Position numbers and translations under genes: made by a program. Positions 1 through 7,275 of a stretch of DNA of 64,000 nucleotides are shown here, piece after piece. This DNA comes from Brachyspira hampsonii 30446 (GTDB taxonomy: Bacteria > Spirochaetota > Brachyspiria > Brachyspirales > Brachyspiraceae). The stretch is from contig NZ_JH994111.1 in the NCBI RefSeq assembly GCF_000316195.1, positions 828,885 through 892,884 on the forward strand, in the 5' to 3' direction. Below the pieces are notes generated by a model. It did no database searches. It was not told the origin of the DNA and saw nothing but the letters and a program-made list of their open reading frames with translations. Every line of letters begins with the position of its first letter. The first letter of the stretch is position 1.

Positions 1-2
1 AG

Positions 3-155
3 AGTATAAGAAAAAGAGATGAGTTTGACTCAAATAGAGAAGATAGTCCGCTTGTTGTAGCTAAAAATGCAAATATAATAGATACTACCAGCATGACTAT
101 TGATGAAGTTGTTGAAAAAATCGCTAATGTGATTTTTAATATAAAATCTAATTAA
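3..155 (+). CDS. cmk: Cytidylate kinase, C-terminal end (partial)
   Basis: The gene begins before the window; only the last 50 codons are visible. They read RKRDEFDSNRED, SPLVVAKNA and IIDTTSMTIDEVV. This is the usual C-terminus of bacterial CMP kinase, where the R-x-x-x-D-S-x-R segment belongs to the CMP/ATP binding lid and the IDTT motif lies before the last helix. The enzyme phosphorylates CMP and dCMP to the diphosphates in the cytoplasm. The gene directly downstream encodes ribosomal protein S1, and a cmk-rpsA pair is a widely conserved arrangement, which supports the call. The stop lies 48 bases before the rpsA start, so the two genes are probably co-transcribed. Confidence 0.85.
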   Translation, partial: SIRKRDEFDSNREDSPLVVAKNANIIDTTSMTIDEVVEKIANVIFNIKSN

Positions 156-203
156 ATATTAGATATTTTTTAACCTGTCAAAGTACAGGAGGGAGAAGGA
201 ACA

Positions 204-1868
204 ATGGAAGATAATAAAAATTTATCAAATGATGAAATTGAATTTCGTAAGGCTTTAGAAGAAAGTGATAATACATTTTTAAGCCGAGGCAAAATCGTTA
301 AAGGCAAAGTAGTGCAGTTTGATGACACTGATGTTTTTATAGATTTTGATTCTAAATCTGAAGGTAAAATAAAAAGAAGTGAATTTGATAAAGAACCTAC
401 TATTGGAGAGGAAATAGAAGCTATTGTTTCAGGCGAAGATGATAAAGGTTATGTTATATTGTCTAAGAGTGAAATAGATAAGAGAAAATCTCAGGAATTA
501 ATAGATAATGCTGTGAAAAATAATGCCTCAGTTACAGGAGTTGTTAAAGAGGTTATTAAAGGCGGATTTAAAGTATCTATAATGGGACATCAGGCATTCT
601 GTCCTTTTTCTCAAATAGATTTGGCTAGAGGAATTAAAGAATCTGATTATATAGGTAAAGAATATGAGTTTAGAGTAATTAAGAAAAATGGAAGAGATGT
701 TGTAGTTTCAAGAAGAGTTTTATTAGAAGAAGCTCAAAATGCCGGAATAGAAACATTCTTAAATAATCTTCAGGAAAATGATATTATTAATGGTAAGGTA
801 AAAAATATAGAGAAATTCGGAGCTTTTGTTGAAATCACTCCGGGTTTTGACGGATTTCTTGCTATACCGAATATGTCTTGGGATAAAGTTGTAAATCCTA
901 AATCTATAATATCAAAAGGTGAAGAGAGAATGTTTAAAGTTCTTCATATTGATAAAGAAAACAAAAAAGTTGATTTAGGTATTAAACAATTAGATGAAGA
1001 TCCTTGGGGCAAATTTGTTGAGCAGTATCATATAGGCGATGTTATTCAGGGTGAAGTTACTAATGTCAAAAAATTCGGAGCTTTTGTTAAAGTTACTGAT
1101 GGTATAGAGGGACTTGTTCATGTTTCAGATTTAAGTTGGAATTCTCATGTTAACAATCCTGCTGATTTCGTTAAAAAAGGTGCTTTCTTAGAGTGTAAAA
1201 TACTTGATATGAATGCTGCTGAAAGAAAACTTACTTTAGGATTAAAGCAGGTTAAAGAAAATCCTTGGGATACAGTTGAAAGAGATTTTCCTGTTAAATC
1301 TGCTGTAAAATGTAAAGTAAAAAGAATCATTAAAAACTTTGCTGTATTTGAACTTCCTAATGGCTTGGAAGGAATATGCGATATAAGCGACTTCGATTGG
1401 AGAAACAATATAGTTAATATGAAAGACTATGTAAAAGAAGGCGAAGAAGCTAATATGGTTATAATGTCTATAGACAGAGATAAGCAAAGAATTAAATTAA
1501 GTTATAAACACACTAAAGACAGTCCTTGGAGATTATTTGAAAAAGCACATCCTCAAGGTTCTATAGTTGATGGTACTGTAAAAGCTATAGTTGATTCAGG
1601 TGCCATTATTTCTTTAGAAGATGATTTGGAAGGATATATGCATGTTTCTCAGGTAGAAATTCCTAAAGGTAGCACTTTAGAAGATGTTCTAAAAGTAGGA
1701 GAAACTTATCCTTTTGTTGTAAGAGAAGTTAATAAAAGTAAAAGAAGAATCTCTCTATCCAGAAGAGAATACATGGAAGCTCAAAATAAAAAAGAAACAC
1801 AAAATTATATTTCTAAAGCAGAGCCTACTTCTCTCACTTACAATCCTTTTGATAATATTAATAACTAA
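204..1868 (+). CDS. rpsA: 30S ribosomal protein S1
   Basis: The 554-aa protein is built from six S1 RNA-binding (OB-fold) repeats at about residues 25-95, 108-173, 194-262, 279-348, 366-435 and 452-520. Repeats 3 and 4 are the most canonical (KFGAFVEI..GFDGF and KFGAFVKV..GIEGLVHVSDLSW). S1 binds mRNA on the 30S subunit and helps start translation. The six-repeat length matches the full-size form. A strong Shine-Dalgarno (AGGAGGGAGAAGGA) lies just before the ATG, and the gene follows cmk as in many bacteria. An intrinsic terminator follows the stop. Assignment is confident from repeat structure and context. Confidence 0.96.
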   Translation: MEDNKNLSNDEIEFRKALEESDNTFLSRGKIVKGKVVQFDDTDVFIDFDSKSEGKIKRSEFDKEPTIGEEIEAIVSGEDDKGYVILSKSEIDKRKSQELIDNAVKNNASVTGVVKEVIKGGFKVSIMGHQAFCPFSQIDLARGIKESDYIGKEYEFRVIKKNGRDVVVSRRVLLEEAQNAGIETFLNNLQENDIINGKVKNIEKFGAFVEITPGFDGFLAIPNMSWDKVVNPKSIISKGEERMFKVLHIDKENKKVDLGIKQLDEDPWGKFVEQYHIGDVIQGEVTNVKKFGAFVKVTDGIEGLVHVSDLSWNSHVNNPADFVKKGAFLECKILDMNAAERKLTLGLKQVKENPWDTVERDFPVKSAVKCKVKRIIKNFAVFELPNGLEGICDISDFDWRNNIVNMKDYVKEGEEANMVIMSIDRDKQRIKLSYKHTKDSPWRLFEKAHPQGSIVDGTVKAIVDSGAIISLEDDLEGYMHVSQVEIPKGSTLEDVLKVGETYPFVVREVNKSKRRISLSRREYMEAQNKKETQNYISKAEPTSLTYNPFDNINN

Positions 1869-1891
1869 TTTTATAAATGATTATTTGAAAT

Positions 1892-1930
1892 AAAAAAATC
1901 CTAGTATCATTATGGTATTAGGATTTTTTA
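1892..1930 (+). terminator. Intrinsic terminator after rpsA
   Basis: AAATCCTAGTATCAT and its near-complement TATGGTATTAGGATTT form a hairpin with one or two mismatches, followed by a T run. It lies 24 bases after the rpsA stop. Confidence 0.85.
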
Positions 1931-1949
1931 TTATAATATTTTGATATTA

Positions 1950-1977
1950 TTGACAAATGAATCAATTAAAGTATAAT
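1950..1977 (+). promoter_or_regulatory. Sigma-70 type promoter for the glycosyltransferase gene
   Basis: TTGACA at 1950-1955 and TATAAT at 1972-1977 are separated by 16 bases. The box sits between the rpsA terminator and the ATG at 2008, giving a 5' leader of about 24 bases. Confidence 0.75.
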
Positions 1978-2007
1978 TATTAGATATATTTTTTGAGAAG
2001 GTATTTT

Positions 2008-3141
2008 ATGAAAAAGATTCTTATTATATCGTCGGAATATACAGGACATGGACACAAAAGTGTTCATACTTCACTTTTACAAGGTTTTAAATCATTGTAT
2101 GGTGAAGAAATAGAATGCAAAGTTGTGAATGGTTTTACACTCGGAAATTGGGCTCTTATGGCGACAGAAAGGCTTTATAATAGCTGCATAAAATATGCAC
2201 CAAAATTATGGTACAGAATTTTTAAATTTTCTTTTAAAAATAGAGATATTATCAATAAAAATAATGCTTTTCATGTTAAAAGCAAATTTTTAAAACTTAT
2301 AGATGAATATAAGCCAGATATAATCATCAATGTTCACCCAATGTTCAGCGGCAGCCTTTTGAATATCTTAAAGAAGAAAAATATAAATATAAAATTTTTC
2401 ATTATAATAACAGATTTAATTACAATAAGTAAGTTATGGTTTGATAATAGGGCAGATAAAATCATAAGTCCTTCTTATGAGGCTTCTGAATATATGATGA
2501 AAAATGGTGTAGATAAGGAAAAAATTATTACATTCGGCTTGCCTGTAAGAGAAGGATTCTCTTCATCATTTAAAAGTAAAGAAGAGGTTGTAAAAAATAC
2601 AAATATTAATAATACATTGAAAATACTTCTTCTCAACAATTCTGAAAGAACTAAAAGACTTATTTATATAATAGATGGTTTATATGAAAGATATAAATGT
2701 GAAGTAACGGTTGTATGCGGAAGAAATGAAAAAACATTTAATACATTAAATAAAGTATATTCTTCAAAAGAGAATAAGCCTGTTATAATAGGATACACAC
2801 AAGAGCTTCCTAGATTATTTCATGAGAATGATATCTTAATAACAAGATCCGGTCCTACAGCTATTATAGAAGCTATTAACTGTTTAATACCTATTGTATC
2901 TATGGGGGCTTTACCTGGACAGGAAGAGGGAAATCCTATATATATTGATAATAATGGATTAGGGTATGATACTAGTTCTACAGATGATATATTTAATAAA
3001 ATAGATTTGCTTGTTGCTAATAATAGAGAGAATTTAGTAAAAATGAGAGAGAAGCAATTTGATTATTACGGCAGAGATGTAAGAGAAAAGATAGTTAAAT
3101 ATATTGCTGATGAATTATTTAAAGACTCTGAAAATAAATAA
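2008..3141 (+). CDS. MGDG-synthase/UgtP-like diacylglycerol glycosyltransferase
   Basis: The 377-aa protein starts MKKILIISSEYTGHGHKS, the N-terminal motif of the MGDG synthase / processive diacylglycerol glucosyltransferase group (GT28 family), where GxGH contacts the acceptor side. The C-terminal half has the GT-B donor domain with ITRSGPTAIIEAI and MGALPGQEEGNP, matching the sugar-nucleotide binding region of GT28. The family transfers glucose or galactose to diacylglycerol at the inner membrane face. Brachyspira makes glycolipids, so the role fits, but sugar specificity cannot be read from the sequence. A TTG in frame at 1993 would add five residues, but the Shine-Dalgarno GAGAAGG lies between it and the ATG at 2008, so 2008 is chosen. 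The gene has its own promoter and stands alone. Confidence 0.82.
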   Translation: MKKILIISSEYTGHGHKSVHTSLLQGFKSLYGEEIECKVVNGFTLGNWALMATERLYNSCIKYAPKLWYRIFKFSFKNRDIINKNNAFHVKSKFLKLIDEYKPDIIINVHPMFSGSLLNILKKKNINIKFFIIITDLITISKLWFDNRADKIISPSYEASEYMMKNGVDKEKIITFGLPVREGFSSSFKSKEEVVKNTNINNTLKILLLNNSERTKRLIYIIDGLYERYKCEVTVVCGRNEKTFNTLNKVYSSKENKPVIIGYTQELPRLFHENDILITRSGPTAIIEAINCLIPIVSMGALPGQEEGNPIYIDNNGLGYDTSSTDDIFNKIDLLVANNRENLVKMREKQFDYYGRDVREKIVKYIADELFKDSENK

Positions 3142-3191
3142 AATATTTTTATAATAATAAAAAATATCATGTAGATTAAGAGGTTAATATA

Positions 3192-3662
3192 TTGATTACT
3201 AATGCAAAGATGAAAGAGATTATTTCAGATATTGATTTATCAAATATAGAATTAAAAAACTATTATTCTATATTTGAAAGAGAAAATTATAAAAATGAAA
3301 AATATTGGGTTATTAGTAATGAGTCAGATTGTACTATGTGTAAAGCTCCTGCAGATATAGAGAATCTTTCTAATTTTGAATGGGATAATAATGAGATATA
3401 TATAGCAAACAGCTTAGACATAAAACATGTTTTAAATTTATCTTTAAAAATGTTTATGTCTTTGAAAAAGGTTCTTGAAGAAAATTATCATTATCAGGTA
3501 TTTGATTTAATATTATCTATATCAGAAATGAAAGATGATATTGCTCCTAATGCCAATATAAGATTTTATGCTGTAAGAGATAATTTTAGAATAATAGATT
3601 TAGAAAATATTGACAATTATAAATCACAAGCACTTTTAATAGAAACAGTTAATCAAAATTAA
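3192..3662 (+). CDS. Hypothetical protein, 156 aa, unusual TTG start
   Basis: I do not recognise a family. The protein is soluble, acidic and leucine/isoleucine rich with no signal peptide or membrane segment. It has one CxxC-like pair (DCTMCKAP, about residues 45-52) and a predicted mixed alpha/beta pattern (SLKMFMSLKKVLEENYHYQVFDLILSISEM). The start is taken as TTG at 3192 because AAGAGG lies eight bases upstream; the next in-frame ATG at 3210 has no comparable ribosome binding site. It begins 50 bases after the glycosyltransferase stop with no obvious promoter between, so it may be read through from that gene. Confidence 0.65.
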   Translation: MITNAKMKEIISDIDLSNIELKNYYSIFERENYKNEKYWVISNESDCTMCKAPADIENLSNFEWDNNEIYIANSLDIKHVLNLSLKMFMSLKKVLEENYHYQVFDLILSISEMKDDIAPNANIRFYAVRDNFRIIDLENIDNYKSQALLIETVNQN

Positions 3663-3741
3663 TATTTTAAGTTTTGAATATATTATCCATTTTTCTTAAT
3701 TCACTAATCTGTATATAAAAAATAAATTATATAAAATACAC

Positions 3742-3770
3742 TTGATATTTATTTATTAAAATGTTATAAT
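3742..3770 (+). promoter_or_regulatory. Promoter for the Fe-S assembly group
   Basis: TTGATA at 3742-3747 and TATAAT at 3765-3770 with a 17-base spacer. Transcription would start near 3777, about 87 bases before the BFD-like gene. Confidence 0.7.
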
Positions 3771-3863
3771 ATTCTAACAATGGAAGGTTATAAAATAGAT
3801 TAATGTGTAGATTCATGTTTTTCTATTTCTTAAAATTAATTAGATAAATAGGAGAATCTAAAA

Positions 3864-4040
3864 ATGGCTGATAAGACAATATGTTTTTGTATGGCGGTAA
3901 CTGAAAATCAAATTAGAGATGCTATCAAATCAAAAAAATTAAAAACAGTAGAAGAAGTTTCTAATGCCACTAAAGCCGGCACCGGATGCGGCGGATGTCA
4001 GGCTGCAATAAAACAAATCTTAGATGAGATGAATAAATAA
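3864..4040 (+). CDS. BFD-like [2Fe-2S] protein, 58 aa
   Basis: This small gene has a GGAGA ribosome binding site about nine bases before its ATG. The protein carries CFC at residues 7-9 and GTGCGGC ending at 45, giving Cys7, Cys9, Cys42 and Cys45. These four ligands in this spacing define the bacterioferritin-associated ferredoxin (BFD-like) [2Fe-2S] fold. The sequence closely tracks the central domain of the NifU protein encoded next door (K-T-V-x-E-V, AGxGCGxC), so it looks like a free-standing copy of that domain. A role in electron transfer or cluster handling beside NifU/NifS is likely but inferred from context. Confidence 0.85.
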   Translation: MADKTICFCMAVTENQIRDAIKSKKLKTVEEVSNATKAGTGCGGCQAAIKQILDEMNK

Positions 4041-4072
4041 TTTAAAAAATAAAAAATATTTTTATATTCCAA

Positions 4073-4102
4073 AATAATTTAATATATTTATATTAAATTA
4101 TT
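4073..4102. repeat. AT-only perfect inverted repeat before nifU
   Basis: AATAATTTAATA (4073-4084) and TATTAAATTATT (4091-4102) are exact complements around a 6-base loop. It lies 21 bases before the nifU ATG. It could be an operator or an mRNA processing hairpin; in DNA this AT-rich chance is also possible. Confidence 0.45.
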
Positions 4103-4123
4103 AACTTAGATGGAGGTAAGAAC

Positions 4124-4957
4124 ATGTGGGAATATACAGATAAAGTAAAGGATCATTTTATAAATCCTAGAAATGTAGGGGAGATAGAAAATCCCGATGC
4201 AGAAGCTATGACAGGCAGTATTGTCTGCGGAGATGCACTTAAATTAACATTAAAAATTAATAAAGATAGTGAAGTCATAGAAGATGCAAAATTTCAAACA
4301 TTCGGCTGTGCTTCAGCTATAGCAAGCAGCAGTATATTAACTGAGATGATTAAGGGTAAAACTCTTGATGAAGCTGCCAAAATTACTAACAAAGATATAG
4401 CTGTTGAATTAGGTGGTCTTCCTGAAGAGAAGATGCACTGTTCTGTTATGGGAATGGAAACTTTAGAAAAGGCAATTAATAATTACAGAGGAATTGCCAC
4501 TGAAGATGATGAACATGATGAGGGTGCTATTATTTGTAAATGTTTTGGTATAACAGATACTAAAATAAAAAGAGCAATTAGAGAAAATAACTTAAAAACT
4601 GTAGATGAAGTTACTTTCTACACTAAAGCAGGCGGCGGATGCGGAGCTTGTAAAGTTAAAATTGAAGATATACTTAATGAAGAGTTAGCTGAGATGGAGA
4701 GAGAGGCTAAAAATGCTCCGATGACTACCGTTCAGAAAATTAAAAAGATAGAAGAAGCTTTGGAGAGAGTTATTAATCCTATGCTTAAAATGGACGGCGG
4801 AAGCTGCAGACTTGTAGATGTTGATGGCAATAAAGTTATGATAGAGTTTAAGGGAGCTTGTTCAGCTTGTGCTTCTTCAAAAAATACTTTGAAAGGTTTT
4901 GTTGAGCCTAAATTGCAGGAACTAGTAAGTAAAGATTTAGAAGTTGTTGGTGTTTGA
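4124..4957 (+). CDS. nifU: NifU, three-domain Fe-S cluster scaffold
   Basis: The 277-aa protein has the full NifU architecture. Residues 1-125 form the IscU-like scaffold with Cys35 (VCGD), Cys62 (GCAS) and Cys106 (HCSVMG). Residues 135-190 form the BFD-like [2Fe-2S] domain with Cys138, Cys140, Cys173 and Cys176. Residues 205-277 form the C-terminal Nfu domain with GGSC and the CSAC pair (Cys246, Cys249). NifU accepts sulfur from NifS and builds [2Fe-2S] and [4Fe-4S] clusters. TGGAGG lies close upstream of the ATG. The nifS gene follows after 12 bases, so the two are one transcription unit. The full-length form is shared with epsilonproteobacteria and nitrogen fixers; no nitrogenase genes are visible, so it is probably the general assembly system. 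Confidence 0.95.
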   Translation: MWEYTDKVKDHFINPRNVGEIENPDAEAMTGSIVCGDALKLTLKINKDSEVIEDAKFQTFGCASAIASSSILTEMIKGKTLDEAAKITNKDIAVELGGLPEEKMHCSVMGMETLEKAINNYRGIATEDDEHDEGAIICKCFGITDTKIKRAIRENNLKTVDEVTFYTKAGGGCGACKVKIEDILNEELAEMEREAKNAPMTTVQKIKKIEEALERVINPMLKMDGGSCRLVDVDGNKVMIEFKGACSACASSKNTLKGFVEPKLQELVSKDLEVVGV

Positions 4958-4969
4958 TGGGAGCGGTAT

Positions 4970-6136
4970 ATGTCAGATAAAAAAATTATATATATGGATA
5001 ATAATGCCACAACTAGTGTATATCCTGAAGTTTTGGAGGCTATGCTTCCTTATTTTAAGGATCAGTATTTTAATCCTTCTAGTATGTACACTCCTGCAGG
5101 GGCAGTTCATAAAGAGATGGAAAAGGCTAGAGCTGAAGTGGCAGATTTTTTAGGATGCGAACCTATAGAAGTATGTTTCGTTTCTTGCGGAAGTGAGGGT
5201 GATAATATGGCTATTAGGGGAACTATAGAAGCATATCCTACTAAGAATCATATTATTACTACAAAAGTAGAACACCCTGCAGTTATAGAGACATGCAAAG
5301 ATTTGGAAAGACATGGCTATAGAGTTACTTATCTTTCTGTAGATAATGACGGTAATATTGATATTAATGAGCTTAAAAGTGCAATTAATGAAAATACTGC
5401 TATAGTATCTATAATGTATGCCAATAATGAAACAGGTGTTATTTATCCTATAAAAGAGATAGGGCAGATAGTAAAAAATGCTGGGGCAGTATTTCATGTT
5501 GATGCTGTTCAGGCTGCCGGTAAATTGCCTCTTAATATGAAAGATGAATCATATATTGACATGCTTACAATAGCTGGTCATAAAATTCATGCCCCTAAAG
5601 GAATTGGTGCTTTATATATAAAAAATGGTACTAAATTAAGAACTGTTTTAACAGGAGGGCATCAGGAGAGAGGACGCCGTGCTGGTACTGAGAATGTTCC
5701 TTATATTATTGGTTTGGGCAAAGCTGCTTCTATGGTTAAGGCTGAACTTCCTAGATTTATAGAGCATACTGCTAAACTCAGAGATACTTTAGAGGCTGAA
5801 GTCTTAAAAAGAATAACTGATGTTAAAATAAATGGTAAGAATGCTAATAGAGTAAGCAATACAGCGAATATTAGTTTCAAAAATATAGAAGGCGAAGCCA
5901 TACTCCTTTTATTAGATGGGTATGGAATTTGTACTTCAAGCGGAAGTGCCTGTTCATCTGGTACATTAGAACCTTCCCCTGTACTTCAAGCTATGGGAGT
6001 GCCTTTTGAATATGCACACAGTTCTACAAGATTTTCTTTCTCATTGGATAATACTATGGATGAGATAATGTATGCTGCTGATGCTATAGAAAAGATTGTG
6101 GCAAGATTAAGGGATATATCTCCTTATAGAAATTAA
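4970..6136 (+). CDS. nifS: Cysteine desulfurase NifS
   Basis: The 388-aa PLP enzyme takes sulfur from cysteine and passes it to NifU as persulfide. Visible motifs are NNATT near the N-terminus, HVDAVQAAGK (about 176-185), the PLP lysine in AGHK (Lys205) and the mobile catalytic cysteine in SGSACSSG (Cys328). The short SACSSGTLEPSP loop places it in the NifS/IscS (group I) class. It starts with ATG 12 bases after nifU, with GGGAG as ribosome binding site. A strong terminator follows. No iscR-like regulator is seen nearby. Confidence 0.95.
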   Translation: MSDKKIIYMDNNATTSVYPEVLEAMLPYFKDQYFNPSSMYTPAGAVHKEMEKARAEVADFLGCEPIEVCFVSCGSEGDNMAIRGTIEAYPTKNHIITTKVEHPAVIETCKDLERHGYRVTYLSVDNDGNIDINELKSAINENTAIVSIMYANNETGVIYPIKEIGQIVKNAGAVFHVDAVQAAGKLPLNMKDESYIDMLTIAGHKIHAPKGIGALYIKNGTKLRTVLTGGHQERGRRAGTENVPYIIGLGKAASMVKAELPRFIEHTAKLRDTLEAEVLKRITDVKINGKNANRVSNTANISFKNIEGEAILLLLDGYGICTSSGSACSSGTLEPSPVLQAMGVPFEYAHSSTRFSFSLDNTMDEIMYAADAIEKIVARLRDISPYRN

Positions 6137-6160
6137 GAATTAATATTTTAATTTTTTAAT

Positions 6161-6189
6161 AGCTCATCATTTATATGATGAGCTTTTTT
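6161..6189 (+). terminator. Intrinsic terminator after nifS
   Basis: A perfect 10-bp stem, AGCTCATCAT (6161-6170) and ATGATGAGCT (6175-6184), with loop TTAT, is followed by TTTTT. Confidence 0.93.
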
Positions 6190-6229
6190 ATTAATTATAT
6201 AATAAAATATACAAAATTATTATAAAATA

Positions 6230-6257
6230 TTGACAAATAAATATTATAGTATATACT
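6230..6257 (+). promoter_or_regulatory. Strong promoter upstream of the TCGCA microsatellite
   Basis: TTGACA at 6230-6235 and TATACT at 6252-6257, spacer 16 bases. Transcription would begin near 6264, so the microsatellite at 6306-6355 would lie in the transcribed leader of the 6491-8994 module. Confidence 0.75.
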
Positions 6258-6294
6258 TAATTAATAAAGATACTAATATAAGGTTTATTTAATT

Positions 6295-6372
6295 ATGCTG
6301 TTTAATCGCATCGCATCGCATCGCATCGCATCGCATCGCATCGCATCGCATCGCATTATAATATCTTACTAA
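6295..6372 (+). other. Possible 25-codon leader ORF spanning the microsatellite
   Basis: ATG at 6295 opens a reading frame MLFN followed by repeats of RIASH and ending at TAA 6370-6372. AAGG lies about 11 bases before it. Each change of one repeat unit (5 bases) would shift its frame. It is very short and may not be translated; an in-frame stop at 6473 excludes fusion to the next gene in that gene's frame. Confidence 0.3.
6306..6355 (+). repeat. Pentanucleotide microsatellite (TCGCA)10
   Basis: Ten perfect tandem copies of TCGCA. It is far richer in G+C than its surroundings and perfect throughout, which indicates recent or continuing slipped-strand change. It lies in the 5' leader between the promoter at 6230-6257 and the gene at 6491. 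The remaining intergenic sequence up to 6490 holds only a weak hairpin (AATGCC 6444-6449 with GGCATT 6459-6464). Confidence 0.98.
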
Positions 6373-6490
6373 ACTTTATAAACTCATTCTATCAAATAAC
6401 TAGCAAAAATTTATTTCAATCTTTGGAAATACTTAAATATATTAATGCCATCTCTTTCGGCATTGCAAAAAATAATTACAGGAGTTTTTT

Positions 6491-6820
6491 ATGAACGATT
6501 ACAATAACTATGATGATAATTCAAACAAACCTGCCCAATCTGGAATAGTACCTTGGATACCTTTAATATTAGCATTAATATACACAGTTTCACCTGTAGA
6601 TTTAGTACCTGATGTCATACCAATAGTAGGCTGGTTTGAGGATGCATTATTACTGGTTGTAGGCGGACTTAACGGCATACAGAATGGAGTTTTAGAAGCT
6701 AATAGTTCATTAAGGGGTATAGTAAAATTTTTAAAATGGGGACTTTTAATAGTTGGAGGAATAGGAATTATTATAGTAGTTCTTCTAGCAGTATTAGTTT
6801 TTAAAATAGCTGCAAATTAA
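6491..6820 (+). CDS. YkvA-type (DUF1232) membrane protein
   Basis: The 109-aa protein has the DUF1232 signature: a membrane stretch ending in the conserved YTVSPVDLVPDVIPIVGWFEDA block at about residues 32-53, matching Y-x-x-S-P-I-D-L-I-P-D-x-I-P-x-x-G-x-x-D-D. A second hydrophobic segment lies at about residues 82-107. The function of the family is unknown; members are small inner-membrane proteins. GGAG lies six bases before the ATG. It is the first of three closely spaced genes (gaps of 22 and 13 bases) behind the microsatellite. Confidence 0.85.
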   Translation: MNDYNNYDDNSNKPAQSGIVPWIPLILALIYTVSPVDLVPDVIPIVGWFEDALLLVVGGLNGIQNGVLEANSSLRGIVKFLKWGLLIVGGIGIIIVVLLAVLVFKIAAN

Positions 6821-6842
6821 TTTTTTAAGGAGTAATAATATT

Positions 6843-7262
6843 ATGAATGAAAATACATCTAATGATATCAATAATCAATTAACTAGTGTAAATAATAAAC
6901 TTAGCAGATCTTTAAATGAATTAAATAATTCACAGCAGGCAGGCGGAATAGTGGGAACTATAGCATCAGCAGTTGTAAGTATGAAAGAGATAGAAAAAGA
7001 TATGATGGTAATAGAAAAACAATTTCAATATTTGATGAAAAAAGCAGATATTGATTTAGAAAAATTTAAACATAGTTTTAATTTAACTTCTAATATGCTT
7101 AATAATATTTCTAACAATTTAAATTTATTTGCTCAGCAAGTGTTAAGTATACCTACAGATACAATAAATGAAAATGAAATAAAGCATAGAACAGAACTTT
7201 TAAATATGGTTAATAATTTTAACATGACAATATCCCAAATGTTAATCAATTTATTAAAGTAA
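6843..7262 (+). CDS. Hypothetical coiled-coil protein, 139 aa
   Basis: No family is recognised. The protein is rich in Asn, Leu and Ile and is predicted to be almost all helical with long heptad-like stretches (NNKLSRSLNELNN near the start, MKEIEKDMMVIEKQFQYLMKK near the middle). A short glycine/alanine segment (AGGIVGTIASAVVSM, about residues 32-47) is the only non-polar part and resembles a membrane-inserting hairpin. AAGGAG precedes the ATG. It sits between a DUF1232 protein and a large membrane protein, so it may form part of one membrane-associated assembly. Confidence 0.7.
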   Translation: MNENTSNDINNQLTSVNNKLSRSLNELNNSQQAGGIVGTIASAVVSMKEIEKDMMVIEKQFQYLMKKADIDLEKFKHSFNLTSNMLNNISNNLNLFAQQVLSIPTDTINENEIKHRTELLNMVNNFNMTISQMLINLLK

Positions 7263-7275
7263 TGGAGATAAATAA

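Noticed and set aside
1145-1487. Minus-strand frames inside rpsA
   Set aside because: Antisense shadows of a conserved gene, without start signals.
6306-6355. Repeat considered as a CRISPR array
   Set aside because: It is a 5-base direct tandem repeat with no spacers and no cas genes nearby.
6306-6490. Microsatellite as a translational on/off switch of the DUF1232 gene
   Set aside because: A stop at 6473 in the frame of the 6491 gene, and a ribosome binding site directly before its ATG, prevent fusion of the repeat frame to that gene.
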